From Lacticaseibacillus paracasei subsp. paracasei (GTDB lineage: Bacteria; Bacillota; Bacilli; Lactobacillales; Lactobacillaceae), in contig NZ_AP012541.1 in the NCBI RefSeq assembly GCF_000829035.1, positions 1,116,001-1,180,000 of the forward strand: 64,000 nucleotides of DNA. The letters are read 5' to 3'. Below are positions 24,710 to 33,536 of the stretch, one piece after another. Both the position numbers and the translations under genes were made by a program. The notes under the pieces are model-generated. The model was not told the DNA's origin, did no database searches, and saw nothing but the letters and a program-made list of their open reading frames with translations. Position 1 is the stretch's first letter; each line of letters opens with the position of its first letter.

Positions 24710-26595
24710 TGGCAGATCAAAAAAAGTCTGAAACCACGAAGCAGCCGTCCGGCCCTCGGATGGGTCCAGGCGGCCGTGCCGGTCTCGTTGAAAAGCCGAA
24801 GAATTTCTGGGGCACGACGGCGCGTTTGTTTGGTTACATGCGCAATCGGCTGATTGGGATCATTGCCGTACTGGTTTTGGCGATTGCCTCAACCGTCTTT
24901 CAGATTCGCACGCCGAAAATTTTAGGGGAAGCCACAACTGAAATTTTTAAAGGCGTCATGAAGGGGCAAGCTGAACAAAAAGCTGGCATGTCAGTTGGCA
25001 CTTATCCAGTTGATTTTGACAAGATCAAACAGATTATCTTAATCGTCCTAGTCTTGTATTTGGGCAGTGCACTGTTCAGTTTCCTGCAGCAGTTCATTAT
25101 GACCCGAATTTCGCAGAACACGGTTTATCAACTGCGAAAAGATTTGAAGTACAAGATGAAAACTGTGCCGATTAAGTATTACGACACGCACAGCAACGGT
25201 GATATCATGTCGCGGGCGATTAATGATATGGACAATATCGCCTCAACTTTGCAGCAAAGTCTGACACAAATGGTGACAAGTGCTGTGATGTTTGTCGGGA
25301 CGATCTGGATGATGTTGACGATCTCTTGGAAACTCACGCTGATTGCTTTGGTGACGATTCCGCTTGGCCTGATTGTGGTCGGGATCGTTGCGCCTAAGTC
25401 ACAAAGGTTCTTCGCTGCTCAGCAGAAAGCCTTAGGGTTGCTGAATAACCAAGTTGAAGAAACTTATGGCGGCCAAGTCATCATCAAGAGTTTCAACCGT
25501 GAAGACGATGAAGTCCGCGATTTTGAAGGTCAGAACCAAGCATTTTATAATGCGGCTTGGAAGGCCCAGTTTGTTTCTGGGATCATCATGCCGCTCATGA
25601 TCTTCCTGAACAACATCGGTTATGTTTTTGTAGCAATCATGGGTGGTATCGAAGTTGCCAACGGTGCCATTACACTGGGGAATGTGCAAGCTTTCCTGCA
25701 ATACATGCAACAGTTCTCTCAGCCGATTTCACAATTGGCCAACTTGGCTAACACGATTCAGTCAACGATTGCCAGTGCCGAACGAATCTTTGCTGTTCTG
25801 GACGAACAGGACATGCAAGACGAGCCGTCTGGTGTGCCAGCAGTCGCAAATGATCCGAACAAATTAGTGATGGATCACGTACAATTTGGGTATACACCGG
25901 ATATGCTGCTGTTGAAGGATTACAATTTACAAGTGAAACCAGGGCAAATGGTGGCCATTGTTGGACCAACTGGGGCCGGCAAAACCACGATCATCAACTT
26001 GCTGGAACGTTTCTACGACATCAGTGGCGGTTCGATTCGCTTGAACGGGACAGACACGCGTGATATGAAGCGAGAGGCAGTTCGCTCGCATTTTGCTATG
26101 GTGCTTCAGGATACGTGGCTGTTTACCGGTACCATTTGGGATAATTTGAAGTATGGTCGAGAAGATGCGACAGACGATGAAGTGCTTGCGGCTGCCAAGG
26201 CGGCGCACGTTGATAACTTTGTCCGGCAGTTGCCAGATGGCTATAACACGATTCTGAATGAAGAGGCTTCAAATATTTCTCAAGGGCAACGGCAATTGCT
26301 GACGATTGCGCGTGCGTTTGTCGCCGATCCTGAGATTCTGATTCTTGATGAAGCAACCAGTTCAGTTGATACCCGAACTGAAATTCATATTCAGCATGCC
26401 ATGAACCGACTGTTGACGAATCGCACCAGTTTTGTTGTTGCACATCGACTTTCCACGATTCGCGACGCTGACAACATCATCGTGATGGATCATGGTTCGA
26501 TTGTTGAAACCGGCAACCATGATGAACTCATGGCCAAAAACGGCTTCTACGCTGATCTGTATAACAGTCAATTTAGCGGTAATGTTGCTATTTAA
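24709..26595 (+). CDS. Heterodimeric ABC exporter, second half-transporter
   Basis: A 628-residue half-transporter with an N-terminal soluble extension (about 40 residues, KQPSGPRMGPGGRAGL) before six membrane helices and the ATPase domain. Walker A is GPTGAGKTT, and Walker B ILILDEATSSVD keeps the catalytic Glu. The signature is NISQGQRQL in place of LSGGQ. So the composite site made from this Walker B and the partner's SGGQ is the active one, while the other is doubly degenerate, as known for LmrCD-type pumps. An approximately 70-residue insertion between helices 1 and 2 (KGVMKGQAEQKAG and on) is probably extracellular, as in LmrD/BmrD relatives. Confidence 0.92.
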   Translation: MADQKKSETTKQPSGPRMGPGGRAGLVEKPKNFWGTTARLFGYMRNRLIGIIAVLVLAIASTVFQIRTPKILGEATTEIFKGVMKGQAEQKAGMSVGTYPVDFDKIKQIILIVLVLYLGSALFSFLQQFIMTRISQNTVYQLRKDLKYKMKTVPIKYYDTHSNGDIMSRAINDMDNIASTLQQSLTQMVTSAVMFVGTIWMMLTISWKLTLIALVTIPLGLIVVGIVAPKSQRFFAAQQKALGLLNNQVEETYGGQVIIKSFNREDDEVRDFEGQNQAFYNAAWKAQFVSGIIMPLMIFLNNIGYVFVAIMGGIEVANGAITLGNVQAFLQYMQQFSQPISQLANLANTIQSTIASAERIFAVLDEQDMQDEPSGVPAVANDPNKLVMDHVQFGYTPDMLLLKDYNLQVKPGQMVAIVGPTGAGKTTIINLLERFYDISGGSIRLNGTDTRDMKREAVRSHFAMVLQDTWLFTGTIWDNLKYGREDATDDEVLAAAKAAHVDNFVRQLPDGYNTILNEEASNISQGQRQLLTIARAFVADPEILILDEATSSVDTRTEIHIQHAMNRLLTNRTSFVVAHRLSTIRDADNIIVMDHGSIVETGNHDELMAKNGFYADLYNSQFSGNVAI

Positions 26596-26677
26596 GGCTG
26601 ATTTGTAGGGACGAGCGTGAGCCATAATTTCCTTGTAGGACTTGTGATTCGTTAAATTCCGAATAATCGTAGGCGGG

Positions 26678-26902
26678 TGCTAGGCTAAAAGTTCCTTGCC
26701 GTGCCAAACGCCGCAATCTCCGGCCAGACGGGGTGGCGACGCGTAGCTAGAGCAGTGACGGCGTTTTGAGCTCGCAAAAAGCAGCGCGATCTCAAAGTCG
26801 CCTAACAACATCAGCTCCAAGGACCGTCGCTGTGTTGTTTCCACGGCTGAGCCCCATCTGGCCTACGATTGCTCCGCCTTGGCACTAGGATTTTTAAATT
26901 TT
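26678..26902 (+). repeat. Palindromic repeat family 2, copy P
   Basis: The non-coding core 26701-26885 is bounded by imperfect terminal inverted repeats: it opens GTGCCAAACGCCGCAATC and closes GATTGCTCCGCCTTGGCAC. It matches, in reverse orientation, the repeat at 30049-30262 almost base for base in the outer ~70 bases of each side, for instance GGGTGGCGACGCGTAGCTAG. The centre is more diverged. A looser third copy is at 52832-53005. No open frame of note. It looks like a small non-autonomous element or a structured intergenic RNA/DNA element. Confidence 0.8.
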
Positions 26903-26918
26903 TCCTGACTATCTATGA

Positions 26919-26970
26919 AAAACAAAGACGACTGATTTTCCGCAATTGAAAATCAGTCGTCTTTTGTTTG
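26919..26970. terminator. Bidirectional terminator
   Basis: Nearly perfect 21-base arms (AAAGACGACTGATTTTC and its complement) around CGCAATT, with A-rich and T-rich ends. It serves the minus-strand flavodoxin-like gene at 27002 and could also stop transcription from the ABC exporter. Confidence 0.9.
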
Positions 26971-27001
26971 GCAATGGTGAACGTTGAAACATCTTAACTT
27001 T

Positions 27002-27760
27002 TCAGCGCCGCTTGTGGCGCATGAAGGTGGCGTAGTGCAGTAGGCAGGCTAACAGAACAAAGAAGATTACCACGAAGCTGACATAGCGCCACCAGAAGTT
27101 GGTGGCGATGCCAGGTAAAAGTAACTGAATGCCCATCGTCGCCAGCGCCATCACAGCAATCATGCCGAATAATAAGAAGTATCGTTTCACGGTTTCATCA
27201 TCCTTTTTCTTAAATGTGCCTAATTTTTCGCCGAGTTGGTGGGCTTGATTGACCTTTGCCAGTGGCAGTGAGGCCATCCCCCAAGTATGCGGTAAAACCA
27301 GTTCGGTTATTTTATGGACACCTGCTGCTGCCATGGCTTTATCAATCGCAACCAAGGTCGCATCAGTTTGGTGCGTGAATGTATTGTCCAAGCCCGTGGC
27401 AAAACAACTGGTGACACTGACATAATGCTTGTCCTTGAATTGCCCAGGCAAGGTGTCACCTTTATGAGTCATTCGCGTCATGCGATGGCGCATACAGTCC
27501 AGCAGTTGCTTAAATTGACCAGCGACAGTGCCAAAATAGGTTGGTGTACCTAATACCCAAACATCAGCAGCTTTTAATTTGGCCTCGAGTTTATCCAGCG
27601 TTGGATTTGTGGTCTCAGGTTTGTCAGGATGAATTTGATATTGATTCAAATCGACAAACTCAGTTGTGGCGGGCGCTGCAACGCCGGCCAGCACTTCTTT
27701 GACTAAGCTGGCGGTGAGGCCATTAGCATCCTGACCACCGTATATCCCCAAAATTTTCAT
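27002..27760 (-). CDS. NADPH-dependent FMN reductase-like flavodoxin-fold protein with C-terminal TM segments
   Basis: A 252-residue protein. The first ~190 residues have the flavodoxin-like fold of NAD(P)H:FMN/quinone reductases. It opens KILGIYGGQDANGLTASLV (phosphate-binding start), then ADVWVLGTPTYFGTVAGQFK (flavin-binding PTYFG loop), then SVTSCFATG. A linker rich in Lys leads to two membrane helices (about 198-220 and 224-244) and a basic tail. Such a membrane-tethered form is unusual for this family and suggests work on a membrane quinone. ATG 27760, or TTG 27763, follows AAAGG at a long spacing. It is read away from the VOC gene. Confidence 0.8.
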   Translation of the reverse strand: MKILGIYGGQDANGLTASLVKEVLAGVAAPATTEFVDLNQYQIHPDKPETTNPTLDKLEAKLKAADVWVLGTPTYFGTVAGQFKQLLDCMRHRMTRMTHKGDTLPGQFKDKHYVSVTSCFATGLDNTFTHQTDATLVAIDKAMAAAGVHKITELVLPHTWGMASLPLAKVNQAHQLGEKLGTFKKKDDETVKRYFLLFGMIAVMALATMGIQLLLPGIATNFWWRYVSFVVIFFVLLACLLHYATFMRHKRR

Positions 27761-28020
27761 CAAATACTTGCGCCTTTCTATGTCATGTTTTTACATGACG
27801 TCACACTTAACTCTAAAAAACATTTGTGAATTTCGCAACTTAGTTTTGTTGAAGAAGCCGACTTTCGCGATGGCCAGCACTTTTTGAGTTGATTTGCGAA
27901 TTGAATCACCAAATCAAGCGTTTTGTTGGCAAAAATTGAACCGAATCATTATGCTGTTCTCAGTTATGTAAACAGCGGGAGATTAACGCTGTTTGCGTGT
28001 TCAAGAAGGAGCAGATTAAA

Positions 28021-28887
28021 ATGACAGGAATCATATTGCCAGAAGAGACTCGAGTGGATTTTGTCGCGCTTAAAGTGGCGAATTTGACGTTGGTGAGTCA
28101 ATGGTATCAGCAGGTTGCGCGGTTAGATCTGCTACGGCAAAATGGGTCAACGATTTATTTAGGCACTCGGCTTAATCAACAGGTTTTAGTGGTATTGCAT
28201 CAAATTACAGGGCTGCAGGCACAACAACCGGTGACTGGCTTGGATCATTTTGCCATTTTGTTACCGAATCCAGGTGCCTTAGGTGCGGCTTATCGCATTG
28301 TGGCTAAGGATCAAACTGTAACGACCGCCTTTCAGACAGGTTATCGGGAAGGCTTCATTGCCCATGATCCTGAAGGCAACGGGGTCGCTTTCACCATTGA
28401 TCGCGCGATTGAACAGTATCAAGAAGAACGACAATATAACTGGGAAGACGAAACGCTTCAGTCGATTGACCCGGCAACCATTGGCGAACATGCCGCTCGG
28501 AAATATGATCGATTGCCATCTGGTACGACGATTGGTTATGTCCAATTTCGGGTGTCCGATTTACCAGCGACAAGTCATTATCTTGAACAGGGATTGGGTT
28601 TTCGCGAAAAGACTAGCCATGATCCAAATGAGGTTTTTTTAGCGGCAGGGGATTATCGGCACCACATTGGCATTAACTTAAGACTGGATGCTAAGTTGGC
28701 GTTGCCGACGCCGGATATGTATGGTTTGGATTATGTGAGTTTTATCTTGCCAGATCAGCACGCTATGGAAAACATTTTGATGAACCTTGATGCGGCAGGT
28801 TTAACGGATTACGATTATAATAAAGACAATCAATTTTTGATGATTGCTGGTCCTAATCGCCTAACGCTGTGGTTTCGGGTGGCGTGA
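28021..28887 (+). CDS. VOC-superfamily (glyoxalase/extradiol dioxygenase-like) protein
   Basis: A 288-residue protein made of two vicinal-oxygen-chelate modules. The first begins VDFVALKVANLTLVSQWYQQ and contains TGLDHFAILLPN. The second begins TTIGYVQFRVSDLPATSHYL and contains YRHHIGINLRL. The form is that of the YfiE/CatE-like catechol-2,3-dioxygenase relatives of Firmicutes. ATG 28021 follows AAGGAG with 9-base spacing. Metal-ligand positions look kept (His in 'DHFAI', 'HHIGIN'). Substrate unknown. It precedes, and may be co-expressed with, the beta-lactamase-like gene. Confidence 0.85.
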   Translation: MTGIILPEETRVDFVALKVANLTLVSQWYQQVARLDLLRQNGSTIYLGTRLNQQVLVVLHQITGLQAQQPVTGLDHFAILLPNPGALGAAYRIVAKDQTVTTAFQTGYREGFIAHDPEGNGVAFTIDRAIEQYQEERQYNWEDETLQSIDPATIGEHAARKYDRLPSGTTIGYVQFRVSDLPATSHYLEQGLGFREKTSHDPNEVFLAAGDYRHHIGINLRLDAKLALPTPDMYGLDYVSFILPDQHAMENILMNLDAAGLTDYDYNKDNQFLMIAGPNRLTLWFRVA

Positions 28888-28925
28888 TTCGTGATAATGG
28901 TCAGTACATCAGAGAGAAGGCCAGC

Positions 28926-29933
28926 ATGGATTTTCAAGCAGTGACGGATGAACTGAAGACATGGACAAAAGCCCGGGTAATGCCGGGTTTTAGTGTGGCA
29001 TTATTGACGGGTAAAACGGTGCAGACGGCGGTCAGTGGCGAAGCACAGTGGTTCCCGCAACCTGCGCCTTTGCAGCCGCATATGCTGTACGACGTGGCAT
29101 CTTTGACGAAGGTGATAGGAACTACCACGGTGTTCTTGCAAGCATGGGACCAAGGCTTGGTTTCGCCGGATATGCCGCTACACCGATTCTTGCCAGATTT
29201 CCCACACACAACCACTTTTCGACAGGCACTCACGCATACTTCAGGACTGGAAGGCTATATTCCGCACCGTAATGCCTTGCCAGCCCCGGCGCTGAAACAG
29301 GCGTTGATGACGCAACTGACTGTTACCGAAGAAGTGGATCGTCAAGTGGTTTATCGCGACGTGAATTTGTTGCTGGTTGGCTGGGCTTTGGAACAGGTAT
29401 ATCATCAGCCAATTCAAACACTCATCACGCGGCAAGTGATACAGCCACTAGCCTTACCGCAAGCTACTTTTCAACCTAATTCACAACAATGCGTTCCAAC
29501 AACGTATAGTCCGGCAGTCGGGTTGCGGCAAGGCGTTGTCCATGATCCCAAGAGCGCCATTCTTGGTAAGCATAGCGGTGCAGCTGGCTTATTTGCTTCG
29601 TTGGCCGACCTAGTAACTTTCACCGAATACTTTTTTGGCAACCGCCAATCAGCAAGCTGGCCCGCGCATGCGGCTGATCTCACACAGGATTGGACAAAGC
29701 ATCACTTAGGCCGAAGTCTCGGATGGGACTTGCGGCGCGATGGTCAAGGCCGACTATGGCTTTATCATACTGGCTATACGGGCACTTTTTGGCTGATTCA
29801 ACCTGATGATCAATTGGCATTGGTTGTCTTGACCAATCGGGTTCACCCCCAACCAAATCCGGCTTTTTTGGCAAAGCGGGATGCTTTGATAGCCCGATTT
29901 TTAAGTGATTTCAAAACAATGCCTGCTGTATAA
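28926..29933 (+). CDS. Serine hydrolase, class C beta-lactamase / D-alanyl carboxypeptidase-like
   Basis: A 335-residue enzyme of the beta-lactamase-related family. The nucleophile motif SLTK (in YDVASLTKVIGT, residues about 58-64) matches SxxK; YRDVN (about 140-144) matches YxN; HTGYTG near 280 replaces KTG. There is no signal peptide, so it is cytoplasmic or an esterase/peptidase, not a secreted lactamase. The start at ATG 28926 was chosen for GAGAAGG upstream; the frame is open back to 28869, overlapping the VOC gene. Such proteins include EstB-like esterases and D-aminopeptidases; the substrate cannot be told. Confidence 0.85.
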   Translation: MDFQAVTDELKTWTKARVMPGFSVALLTGKTVQTAVSGEAQWFPQPAPLQPHMLYDVASLTKVIGTTTVFLQAWDQGLVSPDMPLHRFLPDFPHTTTFRQALTHTSGLEGYIPHRNALPAPALKQALMTQLTVTEEVDRQVVYRDVNLLLVGWALEQVYHQPIQTLITRQVIQPLALPQATFQPNSQQCVPTTYSPAVGLRQGVVHDPKSAILGKHSGAAGLFASLADLVTFTEYFFGNRQSASWPAHAADLTQDWTKHHLGRSLGWDLRRDGQGRLWLYHTGYTGTFWLIQPDDQLALVVLTNRVHPQPNPAFLAKRDALIARFLSDFKTMPAV

Positions 29934-29966
29934 CTGATAAAGTTTTGGGACATGATTTATAGTTGC

Positions 29967-30022
29967 AAAAAAAGACGAGCGATTGTCCGTAGTATTTGGA
30001 GTACGGAAAACCGTTCGTCTTT
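29967..30022. terminator. Bidirectional terminator
   Basis: AAAGACGAGCG...TCCGTA pairs with TACGGA...CGTTCGTCTTT around GTATTTGGAG, with A-run and T-rich flanks. It can end the beta-lactamase-like gene and transcription arriving from murT through the repeat. Confidence 0.85.
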
Positions 30023-30048
30023 CATTTTGTTATAGACAATCTGCTGTT

Positions 30049-30262
30049 GAATTTAAAGATCCCAGTGCCAAGGCGGAGCAATCGTAGGCCAGAGGGGGCC
30101 CAGCTGTGCAAACAACACAGCGACTGATCTAGTTAGGCGACTTCGAAACCGGTTTTTGGGCTCGAAGCGCCGTCACTGCTCTAGCTACGCGTCGCCACCC
30201 CATCTGGCCGGAGATTGCGGCGTTTAGCACGGCAAAGGATTCTTTGCCTAGCATTCCTTCCC
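30049..30262 (-). repeat. Palindromic repeat family 2, copy Q (inverted relative to copy P)
   Basis: Core 30065-30230, opening GTGCCAAGGCGGAGCAATCG and closing GCCGCAATC-like on the other strand (GATTGCGGCGTTTAGCAC). On the minus strand it aligns with the copy at 26678-26902, including flanking bases beyond the terminal repeats (CCTTGGCACTGGGAT compared with CCTTGGCACTAGGAT). Together the pair brackets the 27.0-29.9 kb genes as 3.2 kb-apart inverted repeats. Confidence 0.8.
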
Positions 30263-30288
30263 ACACTGTCGTAGAAAGCATACGCGGC

Positions 30289-31641
30289 CTAAAAGCCTGC
30301 TTTGATGTACCCGCCATCGCTTAATTTCTTGCGTAGTTGCAACATTGCTGTATAGGTGGCCAGAACGTAAAGTTGATCTTGCGGGGAGCGTTTTAAGGTG
30401 CTGATGACATCATCAAGAGCTGGCTTGCTGACAAGCGCTTTTTCGGGCACACCTGCGACTGTAAGGCGTAAACCGATGTCCTTGTAGCGTTCGCCGCCGA
30501 CCAAATAGCTGGCGGCCTTTTGACTGGCAACGAGTTCTTCAAAATTGCCGTCCCAAATCCAACTAGTATCAATGCCATCTGCATAATTGGCATTAAGCAG
30601 CATTGCAAAACCAAACGGCTGCTTGGCGGTTTCGATCATGCTGAGGACCTGGTTGAGGCCGACTGGGTTTTTAACCAAAATCAAGGTTAATTTTTTCTTG
30701 CCAAGTTGAATGACTTCTTGACGACCGAAGACCTTCTCGTCATAAGCAAAAGCTTGGCTGATTTCAGTCGGGGTAACACCGAACGCCCGGCCAACAGCAA
30801 AGGCGGCGAGCGCGTTGTAGATGTTATACATGCCACCGATGTCGATGTGGCATGGTTGATCATCAATCATGAAGTCGCTGCTTTGTGGGGTAATTTGGGT
30901 GACCTCGGTGATTTGATGGGTTAAAGCGGGGCGTTTGAAGCCGCAATGCGGACAAAAATAATTGCCCAAATTGGCGTAAGTTTGTGCATGGTAGTGCAGA
31001 ATGTGCTGACATACCGGACACAAGACACCGTCCGTATTCGGCGGGGCTTTATGATCGCCATTTGCCGTGAGTTCAAAGCCATAGTAGGTGACTGGATTAG
31101 GCAGCTTTCGGGAGCTGAAAATCGGAGCGTCGCCATTAGCAATGACCATCGCTTCAGGATCGCGTGTCACACCGTCTAAAATTTTCTGATAGGTGGTATA
31201 AAATTCCCCATAACGGTCCATCTGGTCGCGGAAAATATTGGTGAGAACAAAGGCCTTGGGTTTTAACTGAGCGGCAACTGGTGCAACATTGGCCTCATCG
31301 ACTTCGAGCACAGCGATACCGCGGCCATGACCGCGCTTCGGCTGGGCCAAAAAAGCCGTTGTGATACCTTGCAACATGTTGGAGCCAGTGGGGTTCGTTA
31401 AGACTTCTTTATATTTCTTTTTAAGCACCTTAACAATCAGGCTGGTGGTCAACGTCTTGCCATTTGTTCCAGTCACCACAATAACATCGTAGTTTTGACC
31501 GAGCGTCCGCAAGACTTGGGGATCAATTCGGTTGGCGAGCTGGCCTGGTAGGCTCGACCCGCCTTTTAGAAATGTGTGTAAGAACCAGTAACTGCTGCGA
31601 CCAATGGCAGTTGCCAGGCTAGCTTTTGCAGAAAATGCCAC
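30289..31641 (-). CDS. murT: Lipid II isoglutaminyl synthase, MurT subunit
   Basis: A 450-residue Mur-ligase-like protein that, with the glutaminase GatD, amidates D-Glu of the peptidoglycan stem on lipid II. The ATP-binding P-loop VVTGTNGKTLTT lies near residues 56-67, and VLEVDEANV near 115. A zinc-ribbon insert with two CxxC pairs (CPVCQ and CPHCG, about 205-232) is typical of MurT. A C-terminal DUF1727 domain contains NPVGLNQVLSMI and LLNANYADGIDTSWIWDGNFE. ATG 31641 is preceded by a GAGAGGAAG site. The usual neighbour gatD is absent: downstream there is only a repeat and then unrelated genes on the other strand. Confidence 0.93.
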   Translation of the reverse strand: MAFSAKASLATAIGRSSYWFLHTFLKGGSSLPGQLANRIDPQVLRTLGQNYDVIVVTGTNGKTLTTSLIVKVLKKKYKEVLTNPTGSNMLQGITTAFLAQPKRGHGRGIAVLEVDEANVAPVAAQLKPKAFVLTNIFRDQMDRYGEFYTTYQKILDGVTRDPEAMVIANGDAPIFSSRKLPNPVTYYGFELTANGDHKAPPNTDGVLCPVCQHILHYHAQTYANLGNYFCPHCGFKRPALTHQITEVTQITPQSSDFMIDDQPCHIDIGGMYNIYNALAAFAVGRAFGVTPTEISQAFAYDEKVFGRQEVIQLGKKKLTLILVKNPVGLNQVLSMIETAKQPFGFAMLLNANYADGIDTSWIWDGNFEELVASQKAASYLVGGERYKDIGLRLTVAGVPEKALVSKPALDDVISTLKRSPQDQLYVLATYTAMLQLRKKLSDGGYIKAGF

Positions 31642-31768
31642 GGCGTTCTTCCTCTCAACTTAATGGGACTATTTTAGCATAAGTTGCAAGCAAACCGGCG
31701 GGCGTGGTGTTCTTTGCACAAAAAATCCGTTATACTGTGAGCTGTGATATTTGAGATGGAGGCGGCAT

Positions 31769-32359
31769 ATGGCCCAGCTTTTCTTTCGTTACGGTGCGAT
31801 GAACTCCGGGAAAAGTATTGAAATCCTGAAGGTTGCGCATAACTATGAAGAACAAAATAAACGCGTAATTTTGATGACAAGTGCCGTGGATGATCGTGCC
31901 GGCGTCGGTATGATTGCCAGTCGAATCGGCTTAGAACGCACGGCAATTCCGATTACACACGAAACCAACCTTTACGACATCATCAAGGCAACTGATCCTA
32001 AGGCAGCCTGTGTGTTGATCGATGAGGCGCAGTTCCTGCAGAAACATCACATTTTTGAAGCAGCACGTGTGGTTGATGAATTACATATTCCAGTCATGGC
32101 GTTCGGTTTGAAAAATGATTTCCGCAATGAGCTGTTTGAAGGTTCAAAATATTTATTACTCTATGCGGACAAAATTGAAGAAATGAAAACGATCTGCTGG
32201 TTTTGTGCCAAAAAAGCGATCATGAATTTACGAATTCATGATGGCCAGCCAGTCTACGAAGGCAAACAAGTACTGATTGGTGGGAATGAGTCGTATTATC
32301 CAGTTTGCCGACATCATTATTTTCATCCGCCATTGAAGCAGATTGACCCCACCGATTAA
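31769..32359 (+). CDS. tdk: Thymidine kinase
   Basis: A 196-residue type II thymidine kinase of the salvage pathway. The P-loop [11 protein letters not shown] is at residues 5-15, the Walker-B-like [10 protein letters not shown] near 85-94, and the lasso/zinc part has CWFCAKKA and YPVCRHHYF carrying the four zinc ligands. Near the C-terminus [11 protein letters not shown] binds the nucleoside. ATG 31769 follows GGAGG with 6-base spacing; the frame upstream is open but without a site. It starts the tdk-prfA-prmC block, and no terminator separates tdk from prfA. Confidence 0.97.
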   Translation: MAQLFFRYGAMNSGKSIEILKVAHNYEEQNKRVILMTSAVDDRAGVGMIASRIGLERTAIPITHETNLYDIIKATDPKAACVLIDEAQFLQKHHIFEAARVVDELHIPVMAFGLKNDFRNELFEGSKYLLLYADKIEEMKTICWFCAKKAIMNLRIHDGQPVYEGKQVLIGGNESYYPVCRHHYFHPPLKQIDPTD

Positions 32360-32456
32360 ATTTTAAATGGCGCTTGACGATAAGTGCCCGCACTGGCGCG
32401 TTTAGCGACTAGGCGTGTCGATTGTGACGCCGGTAAATGCATTTTTAGGAGGAAAC

Positions 32457-33536
32457 ATGGATAAGATTTTTGAACAGTTGGATGGTCTGCTGGACCGTTA
32501 TGAAGAACTTCAGGAGCTGATGTCAGACCCTGAAGTGATTAGCGATACAAAGCGTTATCTTGCCTTGTCCAAAGAAGAAGGCGGCATGCGGGATGTGGTC
32601 GCCGCTTACAAGAAATACAAGCAAGTGCTTTCAGATATTAAAGAAAGTGAAGAAGTTCTGCGGGAAAGCAAAGACGACGACATGGAAGCTTTGGCCAAAG
32701 AAGACCTCGAAGACTTGCAGAAGCAAAAGGCTGACCTTGAAGATCAAATCAAGGTACTGATGCTGCCTAAGGATCCTAACGACGATAAAAATATCATTAT
32801 GGAAATTCGTGGTGCAGCAGGTGGCGACGAAGCCAGTCTTTTTGCTGGCGATTTGTTGAATATGTATATGCATTACGCTGAGCGCCAAGGCTGGAAGACC
32901 GAGATCATTGACGCAACTCCTACTGAAGTCGGCGGGTACAAAGAGGTCGTGGTCATGATTACTGGGGACAACGTCTACTCCAAGCTTAAGTATGAAAATG
33001 GGGCGCATCGTGTGCAGCGCGTTCCAGTGACTGAAAGTGCTGGCCGCGTGCATACCAGCACTGCAACGGTTGGTGTGATGCCAGAGTACGATGAAGTTGA
33101 TCTAAAAATTGATCCAAAAGATATTCGGACAGATGTCTATCGGTCATCAGGCGCCGGTGGTCAGCACGTCAACAAAACCAGTTCGGCCGTGCGGATGACC
33201 CATATTCCGAGTGGCATTGTGGTCTCAATGCAAGATGAACGTAGTCAGCAGGAAAACCGGGCTCGCGCAATGCAGATTCTGCGTTCGCGTGTTTACGATT
33301 ATTATGAAACCCAGAATCAGGAAAAATATGATCAGAATCGGAAGAATGCGATTGGGACTGGTGATCGGTCGGAACGAATCAGAACTTACAATTACCCGCA
33401 AAACCGGGTTACTGATCATCGAATTGGGTTAACGCTCAATAAGTTGGATCGTATCATGAATGGCGAACTCGACGAAATTATCGATGCGTTGATCGTTCAT
33501 GATCAGGCGCAAAAGATGGAATCGCTCAATGTCTAA
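32457..33536 (+). CDS. prfA: Peptide chain release factor 1
   Basis: A 359-residue RF1, which ends translation at UAA and UAG. N-terminal helical domain 1, then the stop-codon-reading domain with the RF1-specific [20 protein letters not shown] (the 'PxT' type element lies here as PVT). The catalytic loop [11 protein letters not shown] has GGQ near residues 233-235, where PrmC methylates the Gln. [20 protein letters not shown] ends the conserved part. ATG 32457 follows AGGAGG. Its end overlaps the start of prmC by 8 bases. Confidence 0.98.
   Translation: MDKIFEQLDGLLDRYEELQELMSDPEVISDTKRYLALSKEEGGMRDVVAAYKKYKQVLSDIKESEEVLRESKDDDMEALAKEDLEDLQKQKADLEDQIKVLMLPKDPNDDKNIIMEIRGAAGGDEASLFAGDLLNMYMHYAERQGWKTEIIDATPTEVGGYKEVVVMITGDNVYSKLKYENGAHRVQRVPVTESAGRVHTSTATVGVMPEYDEVDLKIDPKDIRTDVYRSSGAGGQHVNKTSSAVRMTHIPSGIVVSMQDERSQQENRARAMQILRSRVYDYYETQNQEKYDQNRKNAIGTGDRSERIRTYNYPQNRVTDHRIGLTLNKLDRIMNGELDEIIDALIVHDQAQKMESLNV

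Noticed and set aside
26690..30262. CRISPR or phase-variable invertible promoter between the inverted repeats
   Set aside because: There are only two copies, 3 kb apart, no recombinase gene and no spacer-like units; recorded as inverted repeats only.
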